Source of the DNA: Hyphomicrobium sp.
GTDB lineage: Bacteria; Pseudomonadota; Alphaproteobacteria; Rhizobiales; Hyphomicrobiaceae
DNA: 64,000 bases
NCBI GenBank assembly: GCA_002928515.1
Contig: PERI01000003.1
Coordinates: forward strand, 248,001-312,000
Direction: 5' to 3'
In this document: positions 46,183 to 55,253 of the stretch, one piece after another
Position numbering within the stretch: the stretch's first letter is position 1
Layout of the letters: each line of letters begins with the position of its first letter
Position numbers and translations under genes: made by a program
The notes under the pieces: generated by a model
Databases searched by the model: none
Told to the model about the DNA's origin: nothing
Seen by the model: the letters and a program-made list of their open reading frames with translations, nothing else

Positions 46183-46955
46183 ATCCCGTCAGTTTGGAAA
46201 AACGCACTGCTGAACTTCGCGGCAACGAACCGCCGCTGTCTGTTGCTGACTTTGAAGCTGCCATCCGCGCTGTGGGGCCTGAGCGCTACCACGATCTCCA
46301 TCCCTTTCATCACATGCTACACGGCGGCAAGTTGAACAAAGGCCAAGTGCAAGCCTGGGCCTTGAACCGTTATTGTTATCAAGCTGCCGTGCCACGCAAA
46401 GATGCAGCTTTGATCAGTCGTGTGCACGATCGCGAATTGCGACGCGAATGGTTGCATCGGGTTCATGACCATGACGGTCAGTTGCCGGATGAGACCGGCG
46501 GCATCGAGCGCTGGCTTGTGTTGACCGATGGATTGGGACTGGATCGTGAGTACGTGATTTCGCGACGTGGGGCTTTAGCGGCCACTGTGTTTGCTGTCGA
46601 AGCTTACGTGACGTTTGTGCGCGAGCAACCGCTGACGGTCGCCGTCGCCTCATCGTTGACCGAGCTGTTCGCGCCGAAAATTCATAAAGAGCGCATCTCG
46701 GGCATGCTCGAAGGCTATGACTTCATCGACGACAAGGTCATGGCCTATTTCAAACGCCGCCTGACACAGGCGCCGCGCGATGCCGACTTCGCACTTCAGT
46801 ACGTTCTGAAAAATGCCAAAACTCGCGAGGAGCAGGAAGCCTGCGTCGATGCCGTGCGCTTCAAGTGCAACGTGCTTTGGGTACAGCAAGATGCTCTCTA
46901 CAATGCTTATGTCGCCGGCAATATTCCGCCCGGTGCGTTCCGTCCGGAGGTTTAG
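46179..46955 (+). CDS. pqqC: Pyrroloquinoline-quinone synthase PqqC
   Basis: A 258-residue all-helical oxidase that makes PQQ from its last precursor by ring closure and eight-electron oxidation with oxygen. Motifs: YHDLHPFHHMLHGGKLNKGQ, NRYCYQAAVPRKDAALISR and LTELFAPKIHKERI. The ATG at 46179 overlaps the pqqB stop. Confidence 0.97.
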   Translation: MNPVSLEKRTAELRGNEPPLSVADFEAAIRAVGPERYHDLHPFHHMLHGGKLNKGQVQAWALNRYCYQAAVPRKDAALISRVHDRELRREWLHRVHDHDGQLPDETGGIERWLVLTDGLGLDREYVISRRGALAATVFAVEAYVTFVREQPLTVAVASSLTELFAPKIHKERISGMLEGYDFIDDKVMAYFKRRLTQAPRDADFALQYVLKNAKTREEQEACVDAVRFKCNVLWVQQDALYNAYVAGNIPPGAFRPEV

Positions 46956-46957
46956 AT

Positions 46958-47260
46958 ATGGCAGCTCCAGCACAACGCACGCGGACCATCATTGAGGCGT
47001 CTTCCAAGCCGCATCTGCCTGCGCATATCAAACTGCGCCACGATGCCGGACGCGGCCGTTGGCATGTGCTGGCACCCGAACGTGTATTTGAGCCCGACCC
47101 CATCGCTGTCGAAATCTTGAAGCATTGTGATGGCGATAAAACCGTCCAGGCTATCGCGGAAATCATGGCGGTCGAGTACAATGCACCGCTCGCCGACATC
47201 ACAGCCGATATCATATCCATGCTTCAGGAGCTTGCCGACAAGGGTGTCGTCAGGGCCTGA
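46958..47260 (+). CDS. pqqD: PQQ biosynthesis chaperone PqqD
   Basis: A 100-residue peptide-binding protein that presents PqqA to PqqE (RRE fold). Features: KLRHDAGRGRWHVLAPERVF and ILKHCDGDKTVQAIAEIM. The ATG at 46958 is preceded by CCGGAGG. It starts 2 bases after the pqqC stop; not fused to pqqC or pqqE as in some methylotrophs. Confidence 0.96.
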   Translation: MAAPAQRTRTIIEASSKPHLPAHIKLRHDAGRGRWHVLAPERVFEPDPIAVEILKHCDGDKTVQAIAEIMAVEYNAPLADITADIISMLQELADKGVVRA

Positions 47261-47311
47261 CGATCCTATATATCAAGCGAGACGAGCGCTCGCTCTAACT
47301 GTGGTGCCGCG

Positions 47312-48481
47312 ATGAACGAGATAATGCCCACTGAGAAAATTGCAGAATCAAGCGAAGCCGCCGACTTGTCGTGCGCACGTGCTCCTGTTGGTATGTTGTG
47401 CGAGTTGACGCATCGCTGTCCGCTGCAATGCCCTTACTGCTCGAACCCTTTAGAATTAGATCGCGTCAATTCCGAGCTTTCCACTGAGGTCTGGCAGGAC
47501 GTGATGCGTCAGGCCGCTGATCTGGGTATTTTGCAAATCCATTTGTCAGGCGGCGAGCCGACCGTTCGTAAAGACCTTGAAGAGATCGTCGAAGTCGCGG
47601 CGAAGGTCGGCCTTTATACCAATCTCATTACAGCTGGCGTTACTCTGACGCGCGATCGCTTGAAGCGTTTGAAAGAGCTCGGGCTCGATCATGTGCAGCT
47701 GTCGATCCAGGATGTCGATGACGCAAACGCTGAGAAAATTTCAGCATACAAAAACGGTTTGCAAAAAAAGCGCGAACTCGGTGCCTGGGTGCGCGAGTTC
47801 GACATGCCGTTGACGATCAACGCGCCGATCCATCGACTCAACATCGAGAACTTGCCGAACATCATCGACTTTGCCGTCGAGATGGGTGCTGGACGTATCG
47901 AAGTCGCCAACATTCAGTATTACGCTTGGGCACTCAAAAATCGCGCGGCTCTGATGCCGACGCGCGCGCAGGTGATGAAGAGCGCCGAGATCGTCGAAGA
48001 AGCAAAGGCTCGCTTGAAAGGCATTCTGGTTTTCGATTTCGTCGTGCCAGACTATTACGCCAAGACGCCGAAGCCCTGCATGGGCGGCTGGGGCAAAGGT
48101 ATTATGAACATCACACCGCAAGGGCGCGTGCTGCCATGTCATGCGGCCGAGTCCGTGCCTGGGCTTGAGTTCGACAACGTCAAAGACAAACGCCTGGCTG
48201 ACATTTGGCTCAACGGTCAAGCGTTCCAGAAATACCGTGGCACGAGCTGGATGAAAGAGCCGTGCAAGAGCTGCCCGCGCGCTGAAATCGACTTCGGTGG
48301 CTGCCGCTGCCAGGCCATGGCGTTTACCGGCGACCCGACCAATACCGATCCAGCCTGTAAGTTCTCACCGCACCATGCTGCCTTTGTGGCTGCCGCCGAG
48401 AGCGAAAGCGGCGTGCAAACGCCTCCACCATTCGTTTATCGGCGCTTGGGCGGCGCGAAGGAGAAAGTCACGGCTGAGTAA
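47312..48481 (+). CDS. pqqE: PqqA peptide cyclase PqqE (radical SAM)
   Basis: A 389-residue radical SAM/SPASM enzyme that forms the C-C bond between Glu and Tyr of PqqA. The radical SAM cysteines are in CPLQCPYC (about residue 36), with the GGEP motif near residue 88. The SPASM cluster cysteines are in [18 protein letters not shown]. It ends the pqq operon. Confidence 0.97.
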   Translation: MNEIMPTEKIAESSEAADLSCARAPVGMLCELTHRCPLQCPYCSNPLELDRVNSELSTEVWQDVMRQAADLGILQIHLSGGEPTVRKDLEEIVEVAAKVGLYTNLITAGVTLTRDRLKRLKELGLDHVQLSIQDVDDANAEKISAYKNGLQKKRELGAWVREFDMPLTINAPIHRLNIENLPNIIDFAVEMGAGRIEVANIQYYAWALKNRAALMPTRAQVMKSAEIVEEAKARLKGILVFDFVVPDYYAKTPKPCMGGWGKGIMNITPQGRVLPCHAAESVPGLEFDNVKDKRLADIWLNGQAFQKYRGTSWMKEPCKSCPRAEIDFGGCRCQAMAFTGDPTNTDPACKFSPHHAAFVAAAESESGVQTPPPFVYRRLGGAKEKVTAE

Positions 48482-48676
48482 TCTGCTTGGGCAGGACTGC
48501 GCTCGTGAACCTCAAAATGCTGCAACGCGATAAATTCGCTCCTGGTGGTAACTCATTAAGGGGTGCGGCATTTCGTTCAGAATGGGTTCAGAAAAAAAAT
48601 GCCAACGTCGTGCGTCTCAGCTATGACTCTGTGCGTTATTAGACGCTGGAAGAGCGAAACGGGAAGGAAACACGAA

Positions 48677-49033
48677 ATGCGCAAGTTGGTATTGGCGGTA
48701 GCAATGATCGCTGCAATGCCGGTGGCTGCTCAGGCCGCGGATGCAGAAGCTGGTAAAACTGTTTTTAATAAGTGCAAGGCTTGCCATCAGCTCGGCAAAA
48801 ATGCTGTCGGTCCTGACTTGAAGGGCGTGATCGGCCGCAAGGCTGGAACGGTTGAAGGTTACAAATATTCGGAAGCGATGTTGAACTCAGGTCTGACCTG
48901 GGATGCAGCAACTATGAAAGAGTATCTTGCTGATCCGAAGAAAAAGGTTCCTGGCAACAAGATGGTGTTTGCCGGTATCAAGGATCCGACGGACGAAGAA
49001 AATCTGATCGCATATCTTGAAACGCAGAAGTAA
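48677..49033 (+). CDS. Class I cytochrome c (c2-like)
   Basis: A 118-residue secreted cytochrome. Signal peptide 1-20 (cleaved after AQA). Heme site CKACH at 33-37; the distal Met is in PGNKMVFAGI near residue 97. The length and PDLKGVIGRKAG resemble mitochondrial-type/c2 cytochromes. Next to pqq genes it might carry electrons from a PQQ dehydrogenase to an oxidase, which is inference. The ATG at 48677 follows GGAAGGAAA. Confidence 0.93.
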   Translation: MRKLVLAVAMIAAMPVAAQAADAEAGKTVFNKCKACHQLGKNAVGPDLKGVIGRKAGTVEGYKYSEAMLNSGLTWDAATMKEYLADPKKKVPGNKMVFAGIKDPTDEENLIAYLETQK

Positions 49034-49060
49034 GCGTTCGCTTGAATGATGCGCTTCTAG

Positions 49061-49090
49061 GCCGCGAAGGGTAACCTTCGCGGCTTTATA
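49061..49090 (+). terminator. Terminator after cytochrome c gene
   Basis: GCCGCGAAGG-GTAA-CCTTCGCGGC followed by TTTATATTTT. A perfect 10-bp stem with a T-rich tail. Confidence 0.9.
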
Positions 49091-49111
49091 TTTTGAAGCT
49101 TTGGCAACCAT

Positions 49112-49633
49112 TCATTCCGAGATTGGAACAACGTCCGTGACATCCATTGCATCAATCATCTGCGAAATTGACTTACCATTCATGTGAAAGTTTGGTGCCA
49201 CATCGCGCAATGGCACCAGAACAAAGCCGCGTTGTGCAATGAGCGGATGCGGCACGACTAAATTCGGATCGTCAATTTTCATTGTGCCGTAGGTCAGAAT
49301 ATCGACGTCGATCACGCGCGGCCCCCAGCGATGATCGCGGACACGGCCCATATCTCGCTCGACCGATTGGCAGTGTGCGAGCAGTTCATGCGGCGTGAGT
49401 TTTGTGGTTATTAAAACGCAGGAATTTACAAACCAATCCTGATCGAGCACGCCCCATGGGGCCGAGCGATAGTTCTGAGACCGCGCGTTGATGTGCACAT
49501 CATCCGACGCTGCCAGGCGCGCAATCGCATCATCTATGTTGGCAATTTTATTTCCGACGTTCGATCCCAAACCAAGAATCGCATCGAAGGCTTCGATTGC
49601 TTGAGATGCTTTCTTTTGCGAATTCGACATCAT
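49112..49633 (-). CDS. folK: 6-hydroxymethyl-7,8-dihydropterin pyrophosphokinase
   Basis: A 173-residue HPPK that transfers diphosphate from ATP to hydroxymethyl-dihydropterin. Motifs: LGLGSNVGNKIANIDDAI, QNYRSAPWG, VERDMGRVRDHRWGPRVIDV (containing the D-x-D pair) and PHPLIAQRGFVLVPL. The product feeds folate and, in this cluster, H4MPT. Downstream of the pterin dehydratase in the same direction. Confidence 0.94.
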   Translation of the reverse strand: MMSNSQKKASQAIEAFDAILGLGSNVGNKIANIDDAIARLAASDDVHINARSQNYRSAPWGVLDQDWFVNSCVLITTKLTPHELLAHCQSVERDMGRVRDHRWGPRVIDVDILTYGTMKIDDPNLVVPHPLIAQRGFVLVPLRDVAPNFHMNGKSISQMIDAMDVTDVVPISE

Positions 49634-49666
49634 GCAGCGTCCAAAACAAACACCAGCAACATCCGC

Positions 49667-50044
49667 CTAGTCGTACTTAATGTACGCGAAGCGCAAATCG
49701 CCTTCAGGTGTACCATCTAATCCTTTGCCCTCTTTGCCGGGTTGCCAGTGCACGACCTCCTCGATCTTTTTTGCCAGTTCGAGGTCTTTTGAGGTGATGC
49801 CCTTGGCAGAGTGCGTGGCCAAACGCACTTCGACCCATGCATAGGATGCCGTGATATCGGGGTGATGCCAGGCGGCCTCGGCCAAATGGCCAACTGTGTT
49901 AACCACCATCAACGTGCCCTTCCAGCTCGCCGTCTTGTAGGTGCGTCGGACCCAACCGTCTTCGAGTTTCCATGACGGCAGATGTGCAGCGAGCCAAGTC
50001 TTAACGTCGGCTTCGCTCATGGCTTTCTCGCGCTCTGCACTCAT
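49667..50044 (-). CDS. Pterin-4a-carbinolamine dehydratase-like protein
   Basis: A 125-residue PCD/DCoH-fold protein. The active-site-type motif is AEAAWHHPDITASYAWVEV, and LATHSAKGITSKDLELAKKI follows. In methylotrophs PCD homologues near H4MPT genes have been linked to H4MPT synthesis. The ATG at 50044 is chosen over longer in-frame extension because the domain starts here. It is divergent from mptG. Confidence 0.9.
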   Translation of the reverse strand: MSAEREKAMSEADVKTWLAAHLPSWKLEDGWVRRTYKTASWKGTLMVVNTVGHLAEAAWHHPDITASYAWVEVRLATHSAKGITSKDLELAKKIEEVVHWQPGKEGKGLDGTPEGDLRFAYIKYD

Positions 50045-50162
50045 CTTGCTCTCCGCTTCGCTTTGTTGGACAGTCCGCCAACTTAACCGGCAACTTACCC
50101 GGCTCTGGCGGTTCAAAGCAAATCCCGCATGACCGATTGCTAAAATAAGGAACGCATCATCC

Positions 50163-51134
50163 GTGAGCACGAACAGCATCACGTCGGCTGGTCTCAGTAT
50201 CACGGCACCTGCGCGCCTGCATTTGGGCTTCCTCGATCTCAACGGTGCGATCGGCCGCCGCTACGGCAGCATCGGCTTGGCCGTTGATCGACCCGCGACG
50301 CGACTGACGATTGTCCCATCTTCGGCGAACCGCGCAGAAGGGCCCGAACACGCGCGCGTTTTAAAACTGCTGGACAGTTTTACGCGCGGACGAACGCAGC
50401 GCTACAGCGTCACTACGCATGATGCCATCCCAGCGCACGCCGGTTTGGGGTCGGGTACACAACTCTCGCTTGCTGTCGGTGCTGCGATTGCGCAGCTGGA
50501 AGATCGGCATATGACTGCAAACGATCTCGCTATCTTGGGCGCGCGCGGCGCGCGTTCCGGTATTGGACTTGCGGCTTTCACCGGCGGCGGCTTCATTATC
50601 GATGGTGGACGTGGACCCCATGATCAACCGCCCCCTGTCACGTTGCAAACGCCTTTTCCGGACGACTGGCGCGTGCTGCTTATTCTGGACACGAATCGTG
50701 CTGGCGTTTCGGGTGAAGCTGAGACCACTGCGTTTGCGGGACTACCTGAATTCCCCAATGCGATGGCCGCAAATATTTGCCATCTCGTTTTAATGAAGCT
50801 CGTGCCTGGGCTCAAAGAGACTGACCTCAATGCTTTCGGCGCAGCACTGACCGAGATTCAGCAAATTGTCGGCTGGCACTTTGCGGGCAAACAGGGCGGT
50901 AGTCCGTGGACCAGCCCGGCTGTCGGGCGGCTTGCCCAACGTATGCAAACGCTCGGAGCCACTGGCATCGGCCAGAGCTCTTGGGGACCAACGGGATTTG
51001 CATTCGTCAGCGGCCATGAAGCGGCAGAACGCCTCTATCATTCTTTAGTTGGAGACGCTAAACGCGACGGGCTTGACATCGCCATCGCTCGTGGACGCAA
51101 CGCGGGGGCGCAGATCGAACCCTATCGGCCTTAA
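50163..51134 (+). CDS. mptG: Beta-ribofuranosylaminobenzene 5'-phosphate synthase
   Basis: A 323-residue GHMP-kinase-fold enzyme that joins p-aminobenzoate (or 4-hydroxybenzoate) to PRPP with loss of CO2, the first committed step of H4MPT synthesis. Motifs: APARLHLGFLDLNGAIGRRY and the GHMP loop AHAGLGSGTQLSLAVGAA. Starts with GTG at 50163. It leads a plus-strand series with mtdB, an ATP-grasp gene and mch. Confidence 0.94.
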   Translation: MSTNSITSAGLSITAPARLHLGFLDLNGAIGRRYGSIGLAVDRPATRLTIVPSSANRAEGPEHARVLKLLDSFTRGRTQRYSVTTHDAIPAHAGLGSGTQLSLAVGAAIAQLEDRHMTANDLAILGARGARSGIGLAAFTGGGFIIDGGRGPHDQPPPVTLQTPFPDDWRVLLILDTNRAGVSGEAETTAFAGLPEFPNAMAANICHLVLMKLVPGLKETDLNAFGAALTEIQQIVGWHFAGKQGGSPWTSPAVGRLAQRMQTLGATGIGQSSWGPTGFAFVSGHEAAERLYHSLVGDAKRDGLDIAIARGRNAGAQIEPYRP

Positions 51135-51160
51135 AAAAATAGCTGGAGAAAGAACACGTT

Positions 51161-52066
51161 ATGAGCGAAGCGACCCCCATTCTGCACATGCTCGATCCAA
51201 GAAAGCACGTCAGCCCATTTGACGTGAACATGGCGGCGGACGCTGGCTTTAAGGTGATCGTTCCCTACACCAACGTCGAAGTGGCCGATGTGACGCCGCT
51301 TATTCAGGATGCGATTTTCTCGCGCCCGCCGAATTATGGTGTGCGCACGGGTTTTTTCATGGGCGGCAAAGACGCGTTGATCGCGCTCGACATGATGGAA
51401 GCGGCCAAGAAGGCCATGGTGCCGCCATTCGAATGTTCTATTTTTGCTGACCCGGCCGGATCGTTTACGACCGCTGCGGCGATGGTCGCCTGCGTCGAGC
51501 GGCAGTTGAAGCAAAAATTCAATCGCGATTGGAAGGGCGTTAAAGTTGCCGTGTTCGGCGCAACCGGTGTGGTCGGCTTTGCCTCGTCGATTATTGCAGC
51601 ACTGGAAGGCGCACATGTGCAGCTCGTTGCCCATCGCGGCGTCGATCGCGTCATTAAGAATGCCGCCATTTCAAAAGAGCGTTTTGGGGTCGATCTGGAA
51701 CCAGTCAACGGTGAAACCGTCGATCAGAAGCGCGAGATCATAGCTAATGCTGAAGTGATTTTTGCTGCCGCCGCAGCCGGTGTCGAAGTGGTTTCGAAAG
51801 AGCACAAAGCACTCGCTAAAAATTTGATGGTCATCGCGGACGTCAACGCCGTTCCGCCGCCTGGCGTCGAAGGCATGGAGCTGTTCATGGATGGCGCGCC
51901 TCTGCCCGGCTGCAACGCTGTTGGCATCGGCCCTCTGGCCATAGGCGATATCAAGTACAAATGCGAAAGCGGTTTGTTCAAGCAGATGTTGTCATCGGAT
52001 AAGCCACTCGCGCTCGACTTCCGCCACGCTTACGCGATGGCAAAGACGTTGACTGGATTGGCCTAG
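51161..52066 (+). CDS. mtdB: NAD(P)-dependent methylene-H4MPT dehydrogenase
   Basis: A 301-residue cytoplasmic enzyme oxidising methylene-H4MPT to methenyl-H4MPT. It has DPRKHVSPFDVNMAADAGF at the N-terminus, a Rossmann motif VAVFGATGVVGFASSIIAAL and the nearby AHRGVDRV typical of the MtdA/MtdB family. MtdB rather than MtdA is chosen by context in the H4MPT cluster and by overall resemblance. Confidence 0.94.
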   Translation: MSEATPILHMLDPRKHVSPFDVNMAADAGFKVIVPYTNVEVADVTPLIQDAIFSRPPNYGVRTGFFMGGKDALIALDMMEAAKKAMVPPFECSIFADPAGSFTTAAAMVACVERQLKQKFNRDWKGVKVAVFGATGVVGFASSIIAALEGAHVQLVAHRGVDRVIKNAAISKERFGVDLEPVNGETVDQKREIIANAEVIFAAAAAGVEVVSKEHKALAKNLMVIADVNAVPPPGVEGMELFMDGAPLPGCNAVGIGPLAIGDIKYKCESGLFKQMLSSDKPLALDFRHAYAMAKTLTGLA

Positions 52067-52169
52067 ATTTTCATCTCAACTTCTTCTTCCCACGGGATGA
52101 CGATGCATTGAGATCAGATGAGGGGGTCGTGTGATGGGGTCGTCAACGAACCACCCCCTCACCCTGGCT

Positions 52170-52187
52170 CTCTCCCCAAGGGGAGAG
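52170..52187 (+). promoter_or_regulatory. Hairpin covering the ribosome site of the ATP-grasp gene
   Basis: CTCTCCCC-AA-GGGGAGAG, an 8-bp perfect stem whose right arm holds the GGAG-type ribosome site for the ATG at 52198. It is part of a longer GC-rich segment (CACCCCCTCACCCTGGCTCT) resembling dispersed intergenic repeats. Confidence 0.5.
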
Positions 52188-52197
52188 GGAATGACAC

Positions 52198-53322
52198 ATG
52201 ACCGGTGAAACCGTTTTGATTGCGTCGTTTTCTGCCAGGGCGCTTGCGCAATCGGCGCGGCGTGCCGGTTTTGCCCCTCTCGTCGTCGATGCATTTGGCG
52301 ATCTCGATACGCGTGCGGCGGCAGATGATTTTCGCATCGTCGAGGATGCGGCGGCGCAGGGTTTTCGTACAAAGCCGCTGATGGCCGCCCTCGACAGCCT
52401 GAGTGCAACAGCTTCGTCACCGCCACTTGGTTTGGTTCTAGGTTCAGGCTTCGAAGATAAAACGCGTCTCGTGGCAGCACTTGCTTCGCGCTTTCGCTTA
52501 TTGGGTTGCGATGCCGATACGATCCGCGCTTGCAACGACCCCGAAACTCTTTCAGCAACGTGCGATCAGTTGGGCATCGCCACTCCCGAGATGCGCCGCG
52601 CTCCGCCTGACGCCCAAGAGAGCGGTTGGCTCAGTAAGCGCGTCGGTGGGAGCGGTGGTCGGCATATTCGCGTCTATAGCGGCCATGAACGCGCGCGGCC
52701 GCGACGTTACTTTCAAAGGCAGATTGAAGGCACGCGGCTTTCAATTGGCGGGGTATTTTCAAGCAGCGGCGCGCGCATTCTCGCGACGCGGCAATGGACA
52801 GCACCTTCAGCCTCGCAACCCTTTCGCTACGGCGGCGCGGTCTCGACGCTCGACCTCGACCCTGGATTGTTTGGTTTACTCGCGGCTGCGGCGACAGCTG
52901 CCGCCAATGACTTGAATATTGTTGGCATGGCGTCATTCGATTTTGTCGTTGTTAACGAAGTTCCCCACCTCGTCGATATCAACCCGCGTCCCGGCGCTGC
53001 ACTCGACGTGTTAGATGACGAGGACGGATACGCTTTCAATTCGCACATTCTTGCGTGCAACGGCTCGTATGTGCCGCCCGCGCGAAGACGTGAAAAGAAT
53101 GCGCGCGCGGCCGCTGTGCTGCATGCCGACCGAGGAGATATCACGGTCGGTGGCATCCACTGGCCGGATTGGAGTGCCGACCGACCCGCAGCAGGAACAC
53201 AAATTCCGCAAGGCTCGCCGCTCGCAACAGCCTTCGCCACCGCTGACACTTCTGACGCAGCTGAACAGCTTGTTCGGTCACGCTTGGCGGAGCTGGAAAC
53301 CCTGATATACGGACCGCAATAA
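52198..53322 (+). CDS. ATP-grasp ligase of the H4MPT/methylofuran cluster
   Basis: A 374-residue ATP-grasp protein. The N-terminal pre-ATP-grasp domain is VLIASFSARALAQSARRAG. The core has GGSGGRHIRVYSG (nucleotide loop), RYFQRQIEGTRLSIGG and the metal-binding VDINPRPGAALDVL. A carboxylate-amine ligation is expected. In archaea a related ATP-grasp enzyme (MfnD) joins glutamate to tyramine in methanofuran; a similar role here is inference. It sits between mtdB and mch. Confidence 0.85.
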   Translation: MTGETVLIASFSARALAQSARRAGFAPLVVDAFGDLDTRAAADDFRIVEDAAAQGFRTKPLMAALDSLSATASSPPLGLVLGSGFEDKTRLVAALASRFRLLGCDADTIRACNDPETLSATCDQLGIATPEMRRAPPDAQESGWLSKRVGGSGGRHIRVYSGHERARPRRYFQRQIEGTRLSIGGVFSSSGARILATRQWTAPSASQPFRYGGAVSTLDLDPGLFGLLAAAATAAANDLNIVGMASFDFVVVNEVPHLVDINPRPGAALDVLDDEDGYAFNSHILACNGSYVPPARRREKNARAAAVLHADRGDITVGGIHWPDWSADRPAAGTQIPQGSPLATAFATADTSDAAEQLVRSRLAELETLIYGPQ

Positions 53323-53347
53323 CGATCACGAATGGAGAAGCTTTGAA

Positions 53348-54313
53348 ATGTTGACATCCGCCATGCCGAGCGTTTCGAAACGCGCTGCAAAAATCGTCGA
53401 GAACATCGCAGCGAACGCCGACGCTTTGCGCGTTCACGTTTCAACGGGTCCTGCTGGCGAGCGGCTGATCGATCTCGGCGGCGCGGCGCCTGGCTGTCTC
53501 GAAGCCGGACGCTTGCTCGGTGAAGTCTGCATGGGCGGAATGGGCACCGTCCAGATCACCACCGCTTCTGGACTTTCGAATTGGCCGCTCGGCGTCGTCG
53601 TGCACGCGACCAATCCGGTCATCTCATGCCTTGGCAGTCAGTATGCAGGCTGGACCATCACAGACGATGCATCTGGATTTTTTGCGCTCGGCTCCGGCCC
53701 GGCACGCGCATTATCTCGCGTGGAAGAACTTTACAAAGAGTTAGGTTACGTCGATCACAGCGACCACACAGCTCTCGTCATCGAAGGCGACAAGGCACCG
53801 CCCGCTGCTGTCATTACCAAAGTCGCTGAGGCGTGCGGGATCAAGCCATCTGGCTTGACAGTTTTGTTCGCGCCGACATGGAGCTTGGCTGGCACCGTGC
53901 AAATTGCCGCGCGGGTTTTGGAAGTTGCCATCCACAAAGCGCACGCGTTGCATTTCCCGTTGGAGAATATCCTCGACGGCACCGGCACTGCACCGATTGC
54001 GCCACCGTTCCCGGATTTCGTTAAAGCCATGGGCCGGACCAACGATGCTATTATCTATGGCGGCCGCATCCATCTGTTCGTCAAAGGCTCCGACGATGAG
54101 GCAAAGAAACTCGCCGATGGGCTGCCATCGAGTTCGAGTTCGGCTTACGGAAAACCCTTCGCCGAAATTTTCTCAGAAGTGAATGGCGACTTTTACAAGA
54201 TCGACCCAATGTTGTTTTCGCCTGCCGTCGTGACCGTCTCGAACGTCGAGACCGGCACTTCATTCCATGCCGGTAAGATTGCAGCGGACATCGTCGATGC
54301 GAGCTTCCGCTGA
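53348..54313 (+). CDS. mch: Methenyltetrahydromethanopterin cyclohydrolase
   Basis: A 321-residue enzyme that hydrolyses methenyl-H4MPT to formyl-H4MPT, following MtdB. Typical stretches: LIDLGGAAPGCLEAGRLLGE, CMGGMGTVQI, NPVISCLGSQYAGW and FALGSGPARAL. It overlaps the next gene's start by 17 bases. Confidence 0.96.
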   Translation: MLTSAMPSVSKRAAKIVENIAANADALRVHVSTGPAGERLIDLGGAAPGCLEAGRLLGEVCMGGMGTVQITTASGLSNWPLGVVVHATNPVISCLGSQYAGWTITDDASGFFALGSGPARALSRVEELYKELGYVDHSDHTALVIEGDKAPPAAVITKVAEACGIKPSGLTVLFAPTWSLAGTVQIAARVLEVAIHKAHALHFPLENILDGTGTAPIAPPFPDFVKAMGRTNDAIIYGGRIHLFVKGSDDEAKKLADGLPSSSSSAYGKPFAEIFSEVNGDFYKIDPMLFSPAVVTVSNVETGTSFHAGKIAADIVDASFR

Positions 54314-55253
54314 CGGCATCACCACGCCCGTCTCAACCGCGGGCCGCGGTCTTCATCTCGCGCTTCTGATCGAAGAAGGGCGTGGCGAATGGCATGCGCG
54401 CCGTATCGTTCGATCCCTGGAAGAGATGGGCGCGCGCGTTACGGTGTCATCGCTGCCGCATTGTGCCTTCGATACAGGGCTTGCCAGCGGCATCGACATT
54501 CCTGGATTCGACGGCGCGTTGCCCGACGGTGTTTTTGTGCGCTCGATTTCGGCGGGAACGTTAGAGCAAATTACGTTCCGCCTCGGGCTGCTTCACGCGC
54601 TTCGCGAAAGTGGCGTGCGTGTATGGAACGATGCGCGCGCCATCGAGCGATGCGTGGATAAATCGCAAACGACTTTTCTTTTGCATCGTCATGGCATCGC
54701 AACGCCGCGTACGCGGGTCTGCGAAACCCTACCGCACGCTCTCGAATACACCGATCATCTCGACCGCACGTTGGTCATGAAGCCGTTGTTTGGCAGTCAG
54801 GGCAAAGGCATCGGTCGGATTTCTGATGCTTCTGAATTGCCCGCGCCGGAGACAGTCGACAATATTTACTACATGCAGGATTTCGTTGCGCCGAAGGACT
54901 CGGTCTTCGAGGACTGGCGCGTGCTCGCAACGCGTCATCGCGTGATCGCAGCCATGACTCGGCGCGGCGAACACTGGGTCACGAACATTCATCAAGGCGG
55001 CAAGGCGCGCGCGCATAGTCCCGATGACGAGATGACCGAGATTTCCATGGCCGCTATGCGCGCCATAGATGCCGATTATGCCGGTATCGATTTGATCCGC
55101 ACGGCCGATGGTCGCCTGCTCGTACTCGAAGTGAATTCCAATCCAGCTTGGCGCGGTTTGCAAAGTGTCGCCGATATCAATATCGCGCAGGCCATAGCAC
55201 AGGATTTTTTGACGACTGTACTGACCCACAAGGCATCAAAGGTTCGCGTGTAA
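54297..55253 (+). CDS. RimK-like ATP-grasp ligase
   Basis: A 318-residue protein of the RimK/glutathione-synthetase ATP-grasp group. Features: VDKSQTTFLLHRHGIATPRT, KPLFGSQGKGIGRISD, EDWRVLATRHRVIAAMTR and VLEVNSNPAWRGLQ. Archaeal relatives add glutamate to cofactors. A part in building the glutamate chain of methylofuran or modifying H4MPT is inferred. The ATG at 54297 is preferred; 54267 would overlap mch more. The stop overlaps the next start (TAATG). Confidence 0.86.
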   Translation: MRASADGITTPVSTAGRGLHLALLIEEGRGEWHARRIVRSLEEMGARVTVSSLPHCAFDTGLASGIDIPGFDGALPDGVFVRSISAGTLEQITFRLGLLHALRESGVRVWNDARAIERCVDKSQTTFLLHRHGIATPRTRVCETLPHALEYTDHLDRTLVMKPLFGSQGKGIGRISDASELPAPETVDNIYYMQDFVAPKDSVFEDWRVLATRHRVIAAMTRRGEHWVTNIHQGGKARAHSPDDEMTEISMAAMRAIDADYAGIDLIRTADGRLLVLEVNSNPAWRGLQSVADINIAQAIAQDFLTTVLTHKASKVRV

